From Babylonia areolata (Eukaryota > Mollusca > Gastropoda > Neogastropoda > Buccinidae), in contig NC_134903.1 in NCBI RefSeq assembly GCF_041734735.1, positions 76,001 to 140,000 on the forward strand: a DNA stretch of 64,000 nucleotides, in the 5' to 3' direction. The notes below the pieces were generated by a model. That model saw nothing but the letters and a program-made list of their open reading frames with translations. It made no database searches and had not been told where the DNA came from. Shown one piece after another: positions 45,610-55,680 of the stretch. How positions within the stretch are numbered: position 1 is the stretch's first letter; every line of letters starts with the position of its first letter. Position numbers and translations under genes: made by a program.

Positions 45610-46435
45610 GTTGTGGCAATATCTTCTTCTTGTTACTGACAGTTGTGGCAATATCCTCTTGTTAGTGACAGTTGTGGGAATATCTTCTTCTTGTTAGTGA
45701 CAGTTGTGGCAATATCTTCTTGTTAGTGACAGTTGTGGCAATATCTTCTTCTTAGTGATAGTTGTGGCAATATCTTGTTGTTGTTGTTAGTGACAGTTTG
45801 GCAATATCTTCTTCTTGTTGTTGTTAGTGATAGTTGTGGCAGTATCTTGTTGTTTTTGTTGTTCGTGATAGTTGTGGCAATATCTTCTTCTTGTTAGTGA
45901 TAGTTGTGGCAATATCTCCTTGTTCTTAGTGATGGTTATGGCAATATCTTATTGTTGTTGTTAGTGATAGTTGTGGCAATATCTTCTTCTTGTTAGTGAT
46001 AGTTGTGGCAATATCTTGCTGTTGTTGATGTTGTTATTAGTGATAGTTGTGGCAATATCTTGTTGTTGGTGGTGGTGGTGATAGTTGTGGCAATATCTTG
46101 TTGTTGTTGTTAGTGATAGTTGTGGCAATATCTTGTTGTTGTTGTTGTCAATGATAGTTGTGGCAATATCTTCTTCTTGTTGTTGTTAGTGATAGTTGTG
46201 GCAATATCTTGTTGTTGTTGGTGGTGGTGATAGTTGTGGCAATATCTTGTTGTTGTTGTTGGTGGTGATAGTTGTGGCAATATCTTGTTTTTGTTGGTGG
46301 TGGTGATAGTTGTGGCAATATCTTGTTGTTGGTGGTGGTGGTGATAGTTGTGGCAATATCTTGTTGTTGTTGTTGTTGTTAGTGATAGTTGTGGCAATTT
46401 GTTGTTGTTGTTGTTGTTAGTGATAGTTGTGGCAA
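45610..46435. repeat. GTTGTGGCAATATCTTGTTG minisatellite, part 2
   Basis: The same array as 42591-44115, with more CTT-containing units (ATCTTCTTCTTGTTAGTGA) and GGTGGTGGT variants near 46200-46350. Confidence 0.95.
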
Positions 46436-46607
46436 TCAGTCATTGGCTATGTCAAGTAGGTGGTAGGTGGTCAGTCATTGGCTGTGTCAAGTAGGTCGTC
46501 AGTCATTGGCTGCGTCAAGTAGGTCATCAGTCATTGGCTGTGTCAAGTAGGTCGTCAGTCAGTAGGTCGTCAGTCATTGGCTATGTCAAGTAGGTCGTCA
46601 GTCATTG
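46436..46607. repeat. CAGTCATTGGCTATGTCAAG minisatellite
   Basis: Five or six units of about 30 bp, CAGTCATTGGCTGTGTCAAG then TAGGTCGT. It ends at the 5' terminus of LINE copy B. Confidence 0.85.
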
Positions 46608-49600
46608 TAGTCAGGTCAGGTCATTAGATCTGCTACTGGTAACCTGTAATCCAGTACAACCTGTTCAGGGTCGGGTTGCTGGCGACTAAACCGGCACTCC
46701 CACCGCTCCCTTCCGGGACTGGTGAGGCGGGTGGTTAGACACCCTTATGGAGATCCATAAAAGGGCGTTGGCTCAGGAGAGCCACCGACGGCCATCTAGC
46801 TCCACTGTGCTGTGTGCATGCCACACGCAGTTGGCCCCCGGGGTGTGTCTACCCATGCATGCGAAGTCTGGACCCGGCAGAATCTGCGGAAGAAACCTAT
46901 CAGTTCAACGGAGAGGAAGGCGGTTACAGCAACGCACTGTGGAGTGCAGAGAGCAAGGTGAGACACCGAAGGATATCTTGGTCATCCACTGCATCCGTGC
47001 TCATCCTCCAGTCGTCTCGACTTAGTCTTGCCACTGGAAATTGGTGGACCCGGACGAGAGAGTGAGGTTGACGTTGCGCAACTCCTCTTCACTTTAAACA
47101 AACTCATCGCGCAAGTCATCAGTCATCCAAAATGACCTTTCATCCTTCATCATTTCATCACCCCCAAGTCCTGTGGCGACAGGCGAGCGACGAAACGACA
47201 GGTGTGGGTACACTGGCAGTCGCAGTCGCAGACCTGCACGCAGGCGGCTCAGGCCATAGGGTCGTTCTTCGTCGACAGGAGCAGCGATGGAGCTCGGCAG
47301 CCGTCTGAGCGTCTGAGCAGCCCTCTTTAGGAATGCACTGCTCACCTCCCTGGCATGAGGAAGGGGCTAGAAAAGGTGCCCTAAAAATTGCCTGCTCCAT
47401 ATCACCCTGGCCAGCATACCGCGGCTGGCGGGGACCCTACATCAGCGGTCGAAACAACAAGAAAGAAAAGAAAAAAACAAGGATCGTTCCTCTCACCATT
47501 GGTGCTTGGAACATAAGGACTCTCCTGGACAGAGATAACGCGGACAGACCCCAAAGGAGAACGGCACTAGTTGCATCCGAACTCGCCAGATACAACATTG
47601 ACATCGCAGCCTTGAGTGAGACTCGGCTGGCAGGTGAAGGCGAGCTCTGTGAACAGGGATCTGGTTACACCTTCTTCTGGAGTGGACGAGGAAGCGAAGA
47701 GCGACGTGAGGCTGGTGTTGGTTTTGCAGTAAAAACAGCACTTGTCAGCAAGCTAGCTGGAATCCCAAAGGGAGTCAACGATAGGCTTATGACCATGAAA
47801 CTCCCACTGGCATCTGGCCAGAAGCACCTCACCATTGTCAGTGCCTACGCCCCAACTATGACCAACCCGGATGAAGTGAAGGCGAAGTTCTACGAGGACC
47901 TTCACTCTGTCATTGCTGCTATCCCTAAAGCAGACAAGCTCATCATTCTTGGGGACTTCAATGCTAGAGTTGGCTCTGACTACATCTCCTGGGATGGAGT
48001 GATTGGAAAGCACGGTGTGGGCCACTGCAACCCAAATGGATTGCTTTTGCTTCAGACCTGTGCAGAGCACGAACTGCTGATAACCAACACAGTTTTCTGC
48101 CTCCCTACCCGTAACAGGACGTCATGGATGCACCCTCGCTCAAAGCATTGGCATCTCATCGATTATGTCATCGTCAGGAAAAGGGATAGGCAAGATGTAC
48201 GTGTAACAAAGACCATGTGCGGCGCCGAGTGTTGGACAGACCATCGCCTTGTAGTCTCGAAGCTGAATATTCGAATCCAGCCCAAGAGACGCCCCCAAGG
48301 CCAGAAGGCTCCAAAACGGCTCAACATCGCTAAGCTGAAAAACATCACCATCAAACAGTCCTTTGTGGAGCTGCTGGAAGATCGTCTGGAATCCGCCTCT
48401 CTGGACAACCAGAATGTGGAGTCTGACTGGAGGACTCTGCGTGAGCTGATCTATAGTACAGCTTCAGAGACCCTGGGACCCATGTCCAGAAAGCACAAAG
48501 ACTGGTTTGATGAAAACTGTGATGAAATCAAGCAGCTTCTGGATGTGAAACGCCGTCTGCATCAAGCCTACCTGAGCAACCCAAAGTCCACATCAAAAAA
48601 GGATGTGTACGATGCCATCCGCAGGACTGTTCAGCAAAAGTTACGCCAGATGCAGGATAAGTGGCTGAGTGACAAAGCATATGAGATCCAGGGATATGCT
48701 GACAGGCACGATGTGAAGAGGTTCTATGATGCCTTAACAGAAGTCTACGGCCCCACATCCTCAGGATCATCCCCCCTCCTCAGTGCAGATGGGAATACCT
48801 TGATCACCGAGAAGGAGAAAATTCTCGAACGCTGGGCTGAGCACTTCAACAGTGTCTTAAATCGCCCTTCCTCCATAAATGATGAAGCCATAGACCGTCT
48901 CCCACAAGTCCCCATCAACGAAGCACTGGACGATCCGCCAACACCTCTTGAGACCCAGGAAGCAATTCGTCTGCTATCCAGTGGCAAAGCACCTGGCTCA
49001 GACTCCATACCAGCAGAGGTCTACAAGGATGGAGGCACTGTGCTGACTGAGAAGCTCCATAAGCTGTACTCACTCATGTGGAAAGAAGAGACGATCCCCC
49101 AGGATTTCAAAGATGCATCTATCATTCACTTGTACAAGGGAAAGGGGAACCGGCAAGCCTGTGATAACCATCGGGGCATTTCCTTGCTCTCCATCGCAGG
49201 CAAGATACTTGCCAGGATCCTACTAAACCGCCTCACAGCACACCTTGACCAAGGTCATTTGCTTGAGAGCCAATGTGGATTCCGGAAAGAGCGCGGAACC
49301 ACCGACATGGTGTTTGCTGCAAGGCAGCTGCAAGAGAAATGTCAGGAGCAAAATGCTGATCTGTTCTCCACCTATGTCGACCTCACTAAGGCCTTCGATA
49401 CCGTGAGTAGAGAGGGACTGTGGAAGATCATGGCCAAGTACGAATGCCCTCGGAAATTTATTGCCTTGGTCAGCCAATTCCATGAAGGCATGCAGGCTCG
49501 AGTCCAGGACAAAGGCGAAACATCTGCTCCTTTTGCTGTCACAAATGGTGTCAAGCAAGGCTGCGTCCTGGCTCCAACGCTGTTCAGCCTCATGTTCTCT

Positions 49601-50782
49601 GCAATGCTTACTGATGCCTTCAGAGATGGCGATGTTGGAATCGGCCTAAAGTACCGAACAGATGGTAAGTTGTTTAACCTCAGAAGGCTTCAAGCAAAAA
49701 CGAAGGTCATGACAGACATCATCAGAGACTTTTTGTTTGCTGATGATTGTGCCCTCAACGCTGGATCTGAAGCTGACATGCAACTCAGCGTTGACAAGTT
49801 TGCCACTGCCAGCAGGAACTTCGGCCTTACCATCAGCACGAGGAAAACTGAAGTTCTCCATCAGCCAGCCCCAGGGAAACCCTACCTTGAGCCCAACATC
49901 ACAGTCAACGGTCAGAGACTCAGTGCGGTGGAGCGGTTCACATACCTTGGCAGCACACTGTCACGAAATGCGACCATCGACGATGAAGTGAACGTCAGGA
50001 TTGCAAGAGCAAGCGCAACTTTTGGTAGACTTAGTGCAAATGTCTGGAACAGAAGAGGCATTAGTCTTGAGACCAAGCTAAAGGTCTACAGAGCAGTAGT
50101 TCTCCCCACACTACTGTACGCCTGCGAAACTTGGACAGTGTACCAACGACATGCCAAGAAGCTGAACCACTTCCACACAACATGCCTCAGGAAGCTACTG
50201 AACATCAAGTGGCAAGACAAGACCCCAGACACAGAGGTGCTCGCAAAAGCCACCCTTCCCAGCATCTTCACCATCCTGATGCAGTCCCAGCTTCGCTGGG
50301 CTGGCCACGTGGCGCGCATGCCAGACCATCGGCTGCCCAAAAGGCTTTTCTATGGCGAGCTGCAACAAGGGAAGAGATCACACGGAGGTCAGAAGAAGCG
50401 CTTCAGAGATACTCTGAAAGTCTCTCTGAAAGCGTTTGATATCAACCCTGACTCCTGGGAGGAATCTGCAGTGGACCGTGACAAATGGCGTGCTGCTGTG
50501 CACAAAGGCGCCAAGTTGTGCGAAGCCAACAGGACTGCTGCAGCTGTTGAGAAGAGGCAGGCCAGAAAGTCACGGGCAAACAAGCTCCCTGACAATGGTA
50601 TGCCTGTCTTTGTCTGCCCCAACTGTCAGCGAACATTTCGTGCGCAGATTGGACTATTCAGCCATCTGCGCATTCACAGATAGATTCATGAGCATCCTCC
50701 CCCCCACCCCACCACCACCCTCCCCCCATCCCCCAGCTGGATGACAACGATGGTCATCATCGATCTCGATGGACACACACCA
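46608..50782 (+). mobile_element. RTE-like LINE copy B, full length with intact ORF
   Basis: It has the same termini as copy A (TCAGGTCAGGTCATT start; CGATGGACACAC end) and very high identity to it along the whole 4.2 kb. The 5' UTR is about 720 bp, one ORF of 1,116 codons follows, and the 3' UTR is about 100 bp. No clear target duplication is visible, perhaps because both flanks are tandem repeats that have since changed. An uninterrupted ORF and close similarity to copy A indicate recent activity of the family. Confidence 0.9.
47333..50683 (+). CDS. LINE endonuclease / reverse transcriptase, intact, 1,116 aa
   Basis: A single protein that would nick target DNA and copy the LINE RNA into it (target-primed reverse transcription). 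APE-type endonuclease at about residues 52-315: GAWNIRTLL at 57, catalytic Glu in AALSETRLAG, SAYAP, LGDFNARVG at about 206 and TDHRLV at about 301. Reverse transcriptase at about 490-830: KAPGSDSIPAEVY, DNHRGISLLSIAGKI, QCGFRKERGTTDM, YVDLTKAFDTV (catalytic Asp), GVKQGCVLAPTLFSL, FLFADDCALNAG with FADD at about 802, and FTYLGSTLS. A connector with RWAGHVARM and RFRDTLKVSLKAF follows. The C-terminus is a C2H2 finger, CPNCQRTFRAQIGLFSHL then RIHR, at about 1094-1116. The start is the first ATG in frame; the Lys-rich KEKKKTR before the endonuclease could be a nuclear or RNA-binding signal (inference). Endonuclease plus reverse transcriptase without RNase H fits the RTE superfamily. Confidence 0.92.
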   Translation: MHCSPPWHEEGARKGALKIACSISPWPAYRGWRGPYISGRNNKKEKKKTRIVPLTIGAWNIRTLLDRDNADRPQRRTALVASELARYNIDIAALSETRLAGEGELCEQGSGYTFFWSGRGSEERREAGVGFAVKTALVSKLAGIPKGVNDRLMTMKLPLASGQKHLTIVSAYAPTMTNPDEVKAKFYEDLHSVIAAIPKADKLIILGDFNARVGSDYISWDGVIGKHGVGHCNPNGLLLLQTCAEHELLITNTVFCLPTRNRTSWMHPRSKHWHLIDYVIVRKRDRQDVRVTKTMCGAECWTDHRLVVSKLNIRIQPKRRPQGQKAPKRLNIAKLKNITIKQSFVELLEDRLESASLDNQNVESDWRTLRELIYSTASETLGPMSRKHKDWFDENCDEIKQLLDVKRRLHQAYLSNPKSTSKKDVYDAIRRTVQQKLRQMQDKWLSDKAYEIQGYADRHDVKRFYDALTEVYGPTSSGSSPLLSADGNTLITEKEKILERWAEHFNSVLNRPSSINDEAIDRLPQVPINEALDDPPTPLETQEAIRLLSSGKAPGSDSIPAEVYKDGGTVLTEKLHKLYSLMWKEETIPQDFKDASIIHLYKGKGNRQACDNHRGISLLSIAGKILARILLNRLTAHLDQGHLLESQCGFRKERGTTDMVFAARQLQEKCQEQNADLFSTYVDLTKAFDTVSREGLWKIMAKYECPRKFIALVSQFHEGMQARVQDKGETSAPFAVTNGVKQGCVLAPTLFSLMFSAMLTDAFRDGDVGIGLKYRTDGKLFNLRRLQAKTKVMTDIIRDFLFADDCALNAGSEADMQLSVDKFATASRNFGLTISTRKTEVLHQPAPGKPYLEPNITVNGQRLSAVERFTYLGSTLSRNATIDDEVNVRIARASATFGRLSANVWNRRGISLETKLKVYRAVVLPTLLYACETWTVYQRHAKKLNHFHTTCLRKLLNIKWQDKTPDTEVLAKATLPSIFTILMQSQLRWAGHVARMPDHRLPKRLFYGELQQGKRSHGGQKKRFRDTLKVSLKAFDINPDSWEESAVDRDKWRAAVHKGAKLCEANRTAAAVEKRQARKSRANKLPDNGMPVFVCPNCQRTFRAQIGLFSHLRIHR

Positions 50783-51640
50783 TGTGGCAATATCTTGTTG
50801 TTGTCATCAGTGATAGTTGTGGCAATATCTTGTTGTTGTTGTTGTTAGTGATAGTTGTGGCAATATCTTGTTGTTGTTGTTAATGATAGTTGTGGCAATA
50901 TCTTGTTGTTGTTGTTAGTGATAGTTGTGGTAATATCTTGTTGTTGTTGTTGTTAGTGATAGTTGTGGCAATATCTTGTTGTTGTTGTTGTTAGTGATAG
51001 TTGTGGTAATATCTTGTTGTTGTTGTTAGTGATAGTTGTGGCAATATCTTCTTGTTGTTGTTGGTGTTATTAGTGATAGTTTTGGCAATATCTTGTTGTT
51101 GCTGCTAGTGATAGTTGTGGCAATATCTTGTTGTTGTTAGCGATAGTTGTGGCAATATCTTGTTGGTGTTGTTGTTGTTAGTGATAGTTGTGGCAATATC
51201 ATCTTCTTCTTGTTGTTAGTGATAGTTGTGGCAATATCTTCTTGTTGTTGTTGCTGTTAGTGATAGTTGTGGCAATATCTTGTTGTTGTTGTTGTTGTTA
51301 TAGTTGTGGCAATATCTTCTTCTTGTTGCTGTTGGTGATAGTTGTGGCAATATCTTGTTGTTGTTGTTGTTATTAGTGATAGTTTTGGCAATATCTTCTT
51401 GTTGTTGCTGTTAGTGATAGTTGTGGCAATATCTTGTTGTTGTTGTTGTTAGTGATAGTTGTGGCAATATCTTGTTGTTGGTGTTATTAGTGATAATTGT
51501 GGCAATATCTTGTTGTTGTTGCTGTTAGTGATAGTTGTGGCAATATCTTGTTGTTGTTGCTGTTAGTGATAGTTGTGGCAATATCTTGTTGTTGTTGCTG
51601 TTAGTGATAGTTGTGGCAATATCTTGTTGTTGTTGTTGTC
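50783..51640. repeat. GTTGTGGCAATATCTTGTTG minisatellite, part 3
   Basis: Continuation of the array at 42591 and 45610 after LINE copy B; the unit is unchanged, with some GCTGTTAGTG variants. Confidence 0.95.
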
Positions 51641-51686
51641 ACTGGGTCGATTGGACAAATGATTGAAATGCGATCTTGATTTTCAG

Positions 51687-51782
51687 GAAAAGGAATCTTC
51701 AGCTTTGTGCACTTCCTTACCACAACTACCAGCGTTCCTGATGGATTGCGTGTGTTACATGGTGGACAGCGTGTCTTAAGAC
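51687..51782 (+). pseudogene. Host gene 2, candidate upstream exon with in-frame stop
   Basis: The acceptor is TTGATTTTCAG (ending 51686), with a donor-like GAC/GTACGT after 51782. In the phase of the next exon it encodes EKESSALCTSLPQLPAFLMD, then CVCYMVDSVS, and then TAA. The following 33-bp array repeats the end of this segment with AAA in place of the TAA (GTGTCTAAAGAG/GTATGT, reading SVSKE and a perfect donor). Joined by reading across, SVSKE would precede DVTKEMVQS of the exon at 55681, a plausible continuous helix. The stop may be a real lesion or a consensus error. A second frame is also open through this interval, but its end phase does not fit 55681. Assignment to gene 2 is inference. 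Confidence 0.5.
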
Positions 51783-52640
51783 GTACGTTACATCATGGAT
51801 AGGGTGTCTAAAGAGGTATGTTACATCATGGATAGTGTGTCTTAAGACGTATGTTACATCATGGATAGTGTGTCTAAAGAGGTATGTTACATCATGGATA
51901 GGGTGTTTAAAGAGGTATGTTATATCATGGATAGTGTGTCTAAAGAGGTATGTTACATCATGGATAGGGTGTCTAAAGAGGTATGTTACATCATGGATAG
52001 TGTGTCTAAAGAGGTATGTTACATCATGGATAGTGTGTCTAAAGAGGTATGTTACATCATGGATAGGGTGTCTAAAGACGTATGTTACATCATGGATAGT
52101 GTGTCTAAAGAGGTATGTTACATCATGGATAGGGTGTCTAAAGAGGTATGTTACATCATGGATAGTGTGTCTAAAGAGGTATGTTACATCATGGATAGGG
52201 TGTCTAAAGAGGTATGTTACATTATGGATAGGGTGTCTAAAGAGGTATGTTACATGGTAGACAGTCTGTCTAAAGACGTGTGTTACATGATGGATAGCGT
52301 GTCTAAAGAGGTATGTTACATTTTAGTTATCGTGTCTACAGAGGTATGTTACATGATGGATAGCCTGTCTAAAGAGGTGTGTTACATGATGGATAGCATG
52401 CGATGGATAGCGTGTCAAAAGAGGTATGTTACATGATGGATAGCGTGTCTAAAGAAGTATGTTACATGATGGATAGCCTGTCTAAAGAGGTATGTTACAT
52501 GATGGATAGCCTGTCTAAAGAGGTATGTTACATGATGGATAGCCTGTCTAAAGAGGTATGTTACATGATGGATAGCGTGTCTAAAGAGGTATGTTACATG
52601 ATGGATAGTCTGTCTGAAGAGGTATGTTACGCATGGTGGA
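51783..52640. repeat. 33-bp minisatellite carrying a splice donor, about 26 copies
   Basis: The unit is GTATGTTACATCATGGATAG then TGTGTCTAAAGAG, so every unit contains AAAGAG/GTATGT, a near-perfect 5' splice site. It matches the end of the candidate exon at 51687-51782. The left half has ATCATGG, the right half ATGATGG. The 33-bp period gives open frames of 141 and 191 codons, which are artefacts. Confidence 0.9.
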
Positions 52641-52990
52641 TACTGTTGATATGATGTCTAAGTAATGGATACTGTTGATATGATGTCTAAGTAATGGATA
52701 CTGTTGATGTGATGTCTAAGTAATTCTAGAATGATGAAATTGCCATGTGATTGAGTTAAAGGAAAAATGTTAAACAGATATGTCTAAGTAATTCTAGAAT
52801 GATGAAATTGCCATGTGACTGAGTTAAAGGAAAAATGTTAAATAGATATGATGTCTAAGTAATTCTAGAATGATGAAATTGCCATGTGACTGAGTTAAAG
52901 GAAAAATGTTAAACAGATATGATGTCTAAGTAATTCTAGAATGATGAAATTGCCATGTGATTGAGTTAAAGGAAAAATGTTAAAGGAATT
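52641..52990. repeat. 69-bp minisatellite, 4 copies
   Basis: Units contain GATGTCTAAGTAATTCTAGA, ATGATGAAATTGCCATGTGA and GTTAAAGGAAAAATGTTAAA, preceded by three short ATGGATACTGTTGATATGAT units. Confidence 0.9.
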
Positions 52991-53480
52991 TTTATATTGG
53001 CTGGATTATTCTAATAAACCTTTTCCGTGTATTAACAAACACAAAGCATTAAAACACAACTTATTTCTAACTTTTATAAATAGATACACAGGATTAAAAC
53101 ATAACATTATTTCAACCTTTTATGAACAGGGTAGGTAGGCCTAATTGCGAACAGCGTGGACTTGCGAAGGGTTCGTGATCCGCCCACTCCGAAGTGTTCT
53201 CACCACACACATTTATTTTCACAATTTAACGTCTGCTTCGACATGGTTCTGGAACCTCAATGAATATCCGTTTCCAAGAACCAGTTAAACATCAGCTGTT
53301 TCCGCGATTTTTCTTCTCTTTGCGCGCCACTGCCAACCAGGTTCACAAACGTGCTCTCAAAATCCTAAAATCAAGGGAAGCACTGGAACTTTGACACAAT
53401 TTAGAATTACTCATTTGATTGGAAATGTTGGATGAATTGTGCTCAACCAGTGCTGGGAGAATTTATTAAGAAAGCATGCT
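52991..53480. other. Unique intronic sequence
   Basis: About 490 bp, the longest non-repeated, non-element stretch in this intron. It includes two related ACAGGATTAAAACATAAC-like segments at about 53045-53125. No exon or transposon end is identified. Confidence 0.4.
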
Positions 53481-54362
53481 GGAACCAGCCGCCGTGGTGA
53501 AGTGGTTAGCGTCGCGGACTGACGGCTGGGAGGACGCGGGTTCGAATCCTAGCGGAGGTGGGTTTTTCGGCCCGTGGCCGGCTCCTACCCAGAGTTAAGT
53601 GTGCTGTGGGCTTAAATGGGGAGACTGGGACCACACAGTCGAGTGTCATCCACTTCAAGGATGCGTCTTTGGGTGTGTTGCTCTAATTACCTGACCAACA
53701 CTGCAAGTGTCTGTATCTCTCGGGCCTGGTTAACGCCGGGATATCATTATGACAGGAAGCGTAGAGTACGGCCTTGTCACGCAGTCCCAAACCAAAATGG
53801 ACCTCCACAGCAACTTCGTCATCATCATCGTCATCCTCCTCCTCCTTCATCGTCATCAATATAAAACAAAATAGTCTCAAAGTCTGTGGTCTTTCATTCC
53901 CTGCTCTCATGGTGACCTCAGTTTCGATACCCCTCCACTTCCGTGCTTGGGGTGAGTCCTGTCAATGTCGTCGGTATCGGCAGATTCATGGGTGGCTGTT
54001 ATCTGAAGGACGTGGTGGTGGTCTCCACTCTGGAAGGGACGCTCACTGTCTGGCTCCGCGACTAAGCCATTATTGTCGTTAGTTGGGGGCTTAGTAGGTG
54101 GTGTCTTAAGTACGTTAAAACAGAACAGGCACCACTGAACACCACCGAAGTGACTCAGCAGCAGTGCAGGGTCTCCTCTGGTGTGTGGCCTCCTGGCGAC
54201 CTAACATCGATGGTTCCCTGTGGATTGCCGAAACTGGAACTGCAACGGACGAACCCGGGTGTGGCCGTGTATGGGGAAATCCAAATGAGCGGCGTGGGAG
54301 TAATGCCACTAAAACGGTGCAGATGATGGGGCAGCAAAAAAAAAAAAAAAAAAAAAAAAAAG
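53481..54362 (+). mobile_element. Composite tRNA-headed SINE, about 880 bp
   Basis: The head carries an internal RNA polymerase III promoter: a box A-like TGGTGAAGTGG at 53495-53505 and a perfect box B GGTTCGAATCC at 53539-53549, 34 bp apart, as in tRNA genes. A long body follows, with a TCATCATC stretch near 53820 and a second conserved block beginning GACCTCAGTTTCGATACCCC at about 53913. The end is poly-A (about 54336-54360). Near-identical 9-bp repeats flank the whole: AAGCATGCT (53472-53480) and AAGCATGTT (54363-54371). The flanking repeats suggest a single insertion, either one long SINE or a SINE fused to another retroposed sequence. Cloverleaf pairing is not preserved, so it is not a tRNA gene. 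Confidence 0.75.
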
Positions 54363-54605
54363 AAGCATGTTTTGACAGGAATCTCCGAAACTGTGTCGTT
54401 TGCATAGGGTATTTCGACTGTCTATTAAATTTTGCAAACGATGCTGCACACTTACTGAGTGCTCTCAAATGGGTGTGTGGAGTGTGTGTGTGTTTAAGTG
54501 TGTTTGTGTGCATGTGTGCGTGTGTGATCAAAACCAACAGTACATCATTCTGATGCGATTTTCCAACAACATGTTATTTCTAATGAGTTCCTTCCAAGCA
54601 TCACA
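54363..54605. other. Unique intronic sequence with TG run
   Basis: Unique sequence with a GTGTGT-rich stretch at about 54475-54525, leading into the 42-bp array. Nothing coding is recognised. Confidence 0.4.
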
Positions 54606-55535
54606 CAACTCTGTCTAAAGCAGTTGGGCTGATATGTAACAATCATCAACACCTTTCTAAAGCAGTTAGGCTGATATGTAACAATCATCAACACCTTTCT
54701 AAAGCAGTTGGGCTGATATGTAACAATCATCAACACCTATCTAAAACAGTTGGGCTGATATGTAACAATCAACACCTTTCTAAAGCAGTGGGGCTGATAT
54801 GTAACAATCATCAACACCTATCTAAAACAGTTGGGCTGATATGTAACAATCATCAACACCTATCTAAAACAGTTGGGCTGATATGTAACAATCATCAACA
54901 CCTATCTAAAACAGTTGGGCTGATATGTAACAATCATCAACACCTTTCTAAAACAGTTGGGCTGATATGTAACAATCATCAACACCTATCTAAAACAGTT
55001 GGGCTGATATGTAACAATCATCAACACCTTTCTAAAGCAGTTGGGCTGATATGTAACAATCATCAACACCTATCTAAAACAGTTGGGCTGATATGTAACA
55101 ATCATCAACACCTATCTAAAACAGTTGGGCTGATATGTAACAATCATCAACACCTTTCTAAAGCAGTTGGGCTGATATGTAACAATCATCAACACCTATC
55201 TAAAGCAGTTGGGCTGATATGTAACAATCATCAACACCTATCTAAAACAGTTGGGCTGATATGTAACAATCATCAACACCTTTCTAAAACAGTTGGGCTG
55301 ATATGTAACAATCATCAACACCTATCTAAAACAGTTGGGCTGATATGTAACAATCATCAACACCTATCTAAAACAGTTGGGCTGATATGTAACAATCATC
55401 AACACCTTTCTAAAGCAGTTGGGCTGATATGTAACAATCAACACCTTTCTAAAGCAGTTGGGCTGATATGTAACAATCAACACCTTTCTAAAGCAGTTGG
55501 GCTGATATGTAACAATCGTCAACACCTTTCACCAC
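54606..55535. repeat. 42-bp minisatellite, about 22 copies
   Basis: Units read CTAAAACAGTTGGGCTGATA then TGTAACAATCATCAACACCTAT, alternating CTAAAA/CTAAAG and CTTT/CTAT. The 42-bp period leaves a 263-codon frame open, which is an artefact. Confidence 0.95.
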
Positions 55536-55680
55536 ATGTCCAACAGAATGCACTCTTCTCACAGAATTATGTGAGGTAAAACAAACTTCATTAAGCCTAC
55601 CTGCCACTAACAATGACACACAATACTGTGCATATGACTGACCAGTACAACCGCCTGTATTTCTGTCCATTACATATCAG

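Noticed and set aside
42591-51640. Possible centromeric or satellite domain because of the large GTTGTGGCAATATC array
   Set aside because: Host gene exons follow within a few kb, the unit is short and variable, and arrays of many unrelated units lie side by side, which fits intronic minisatellites better.
53488-53560. tRNA gene
   Set aside because: Box A and box B are present, but the arms do not pair as a cloverleaf, and the sequence continues into a retroposon body with poly-A and target repeats.
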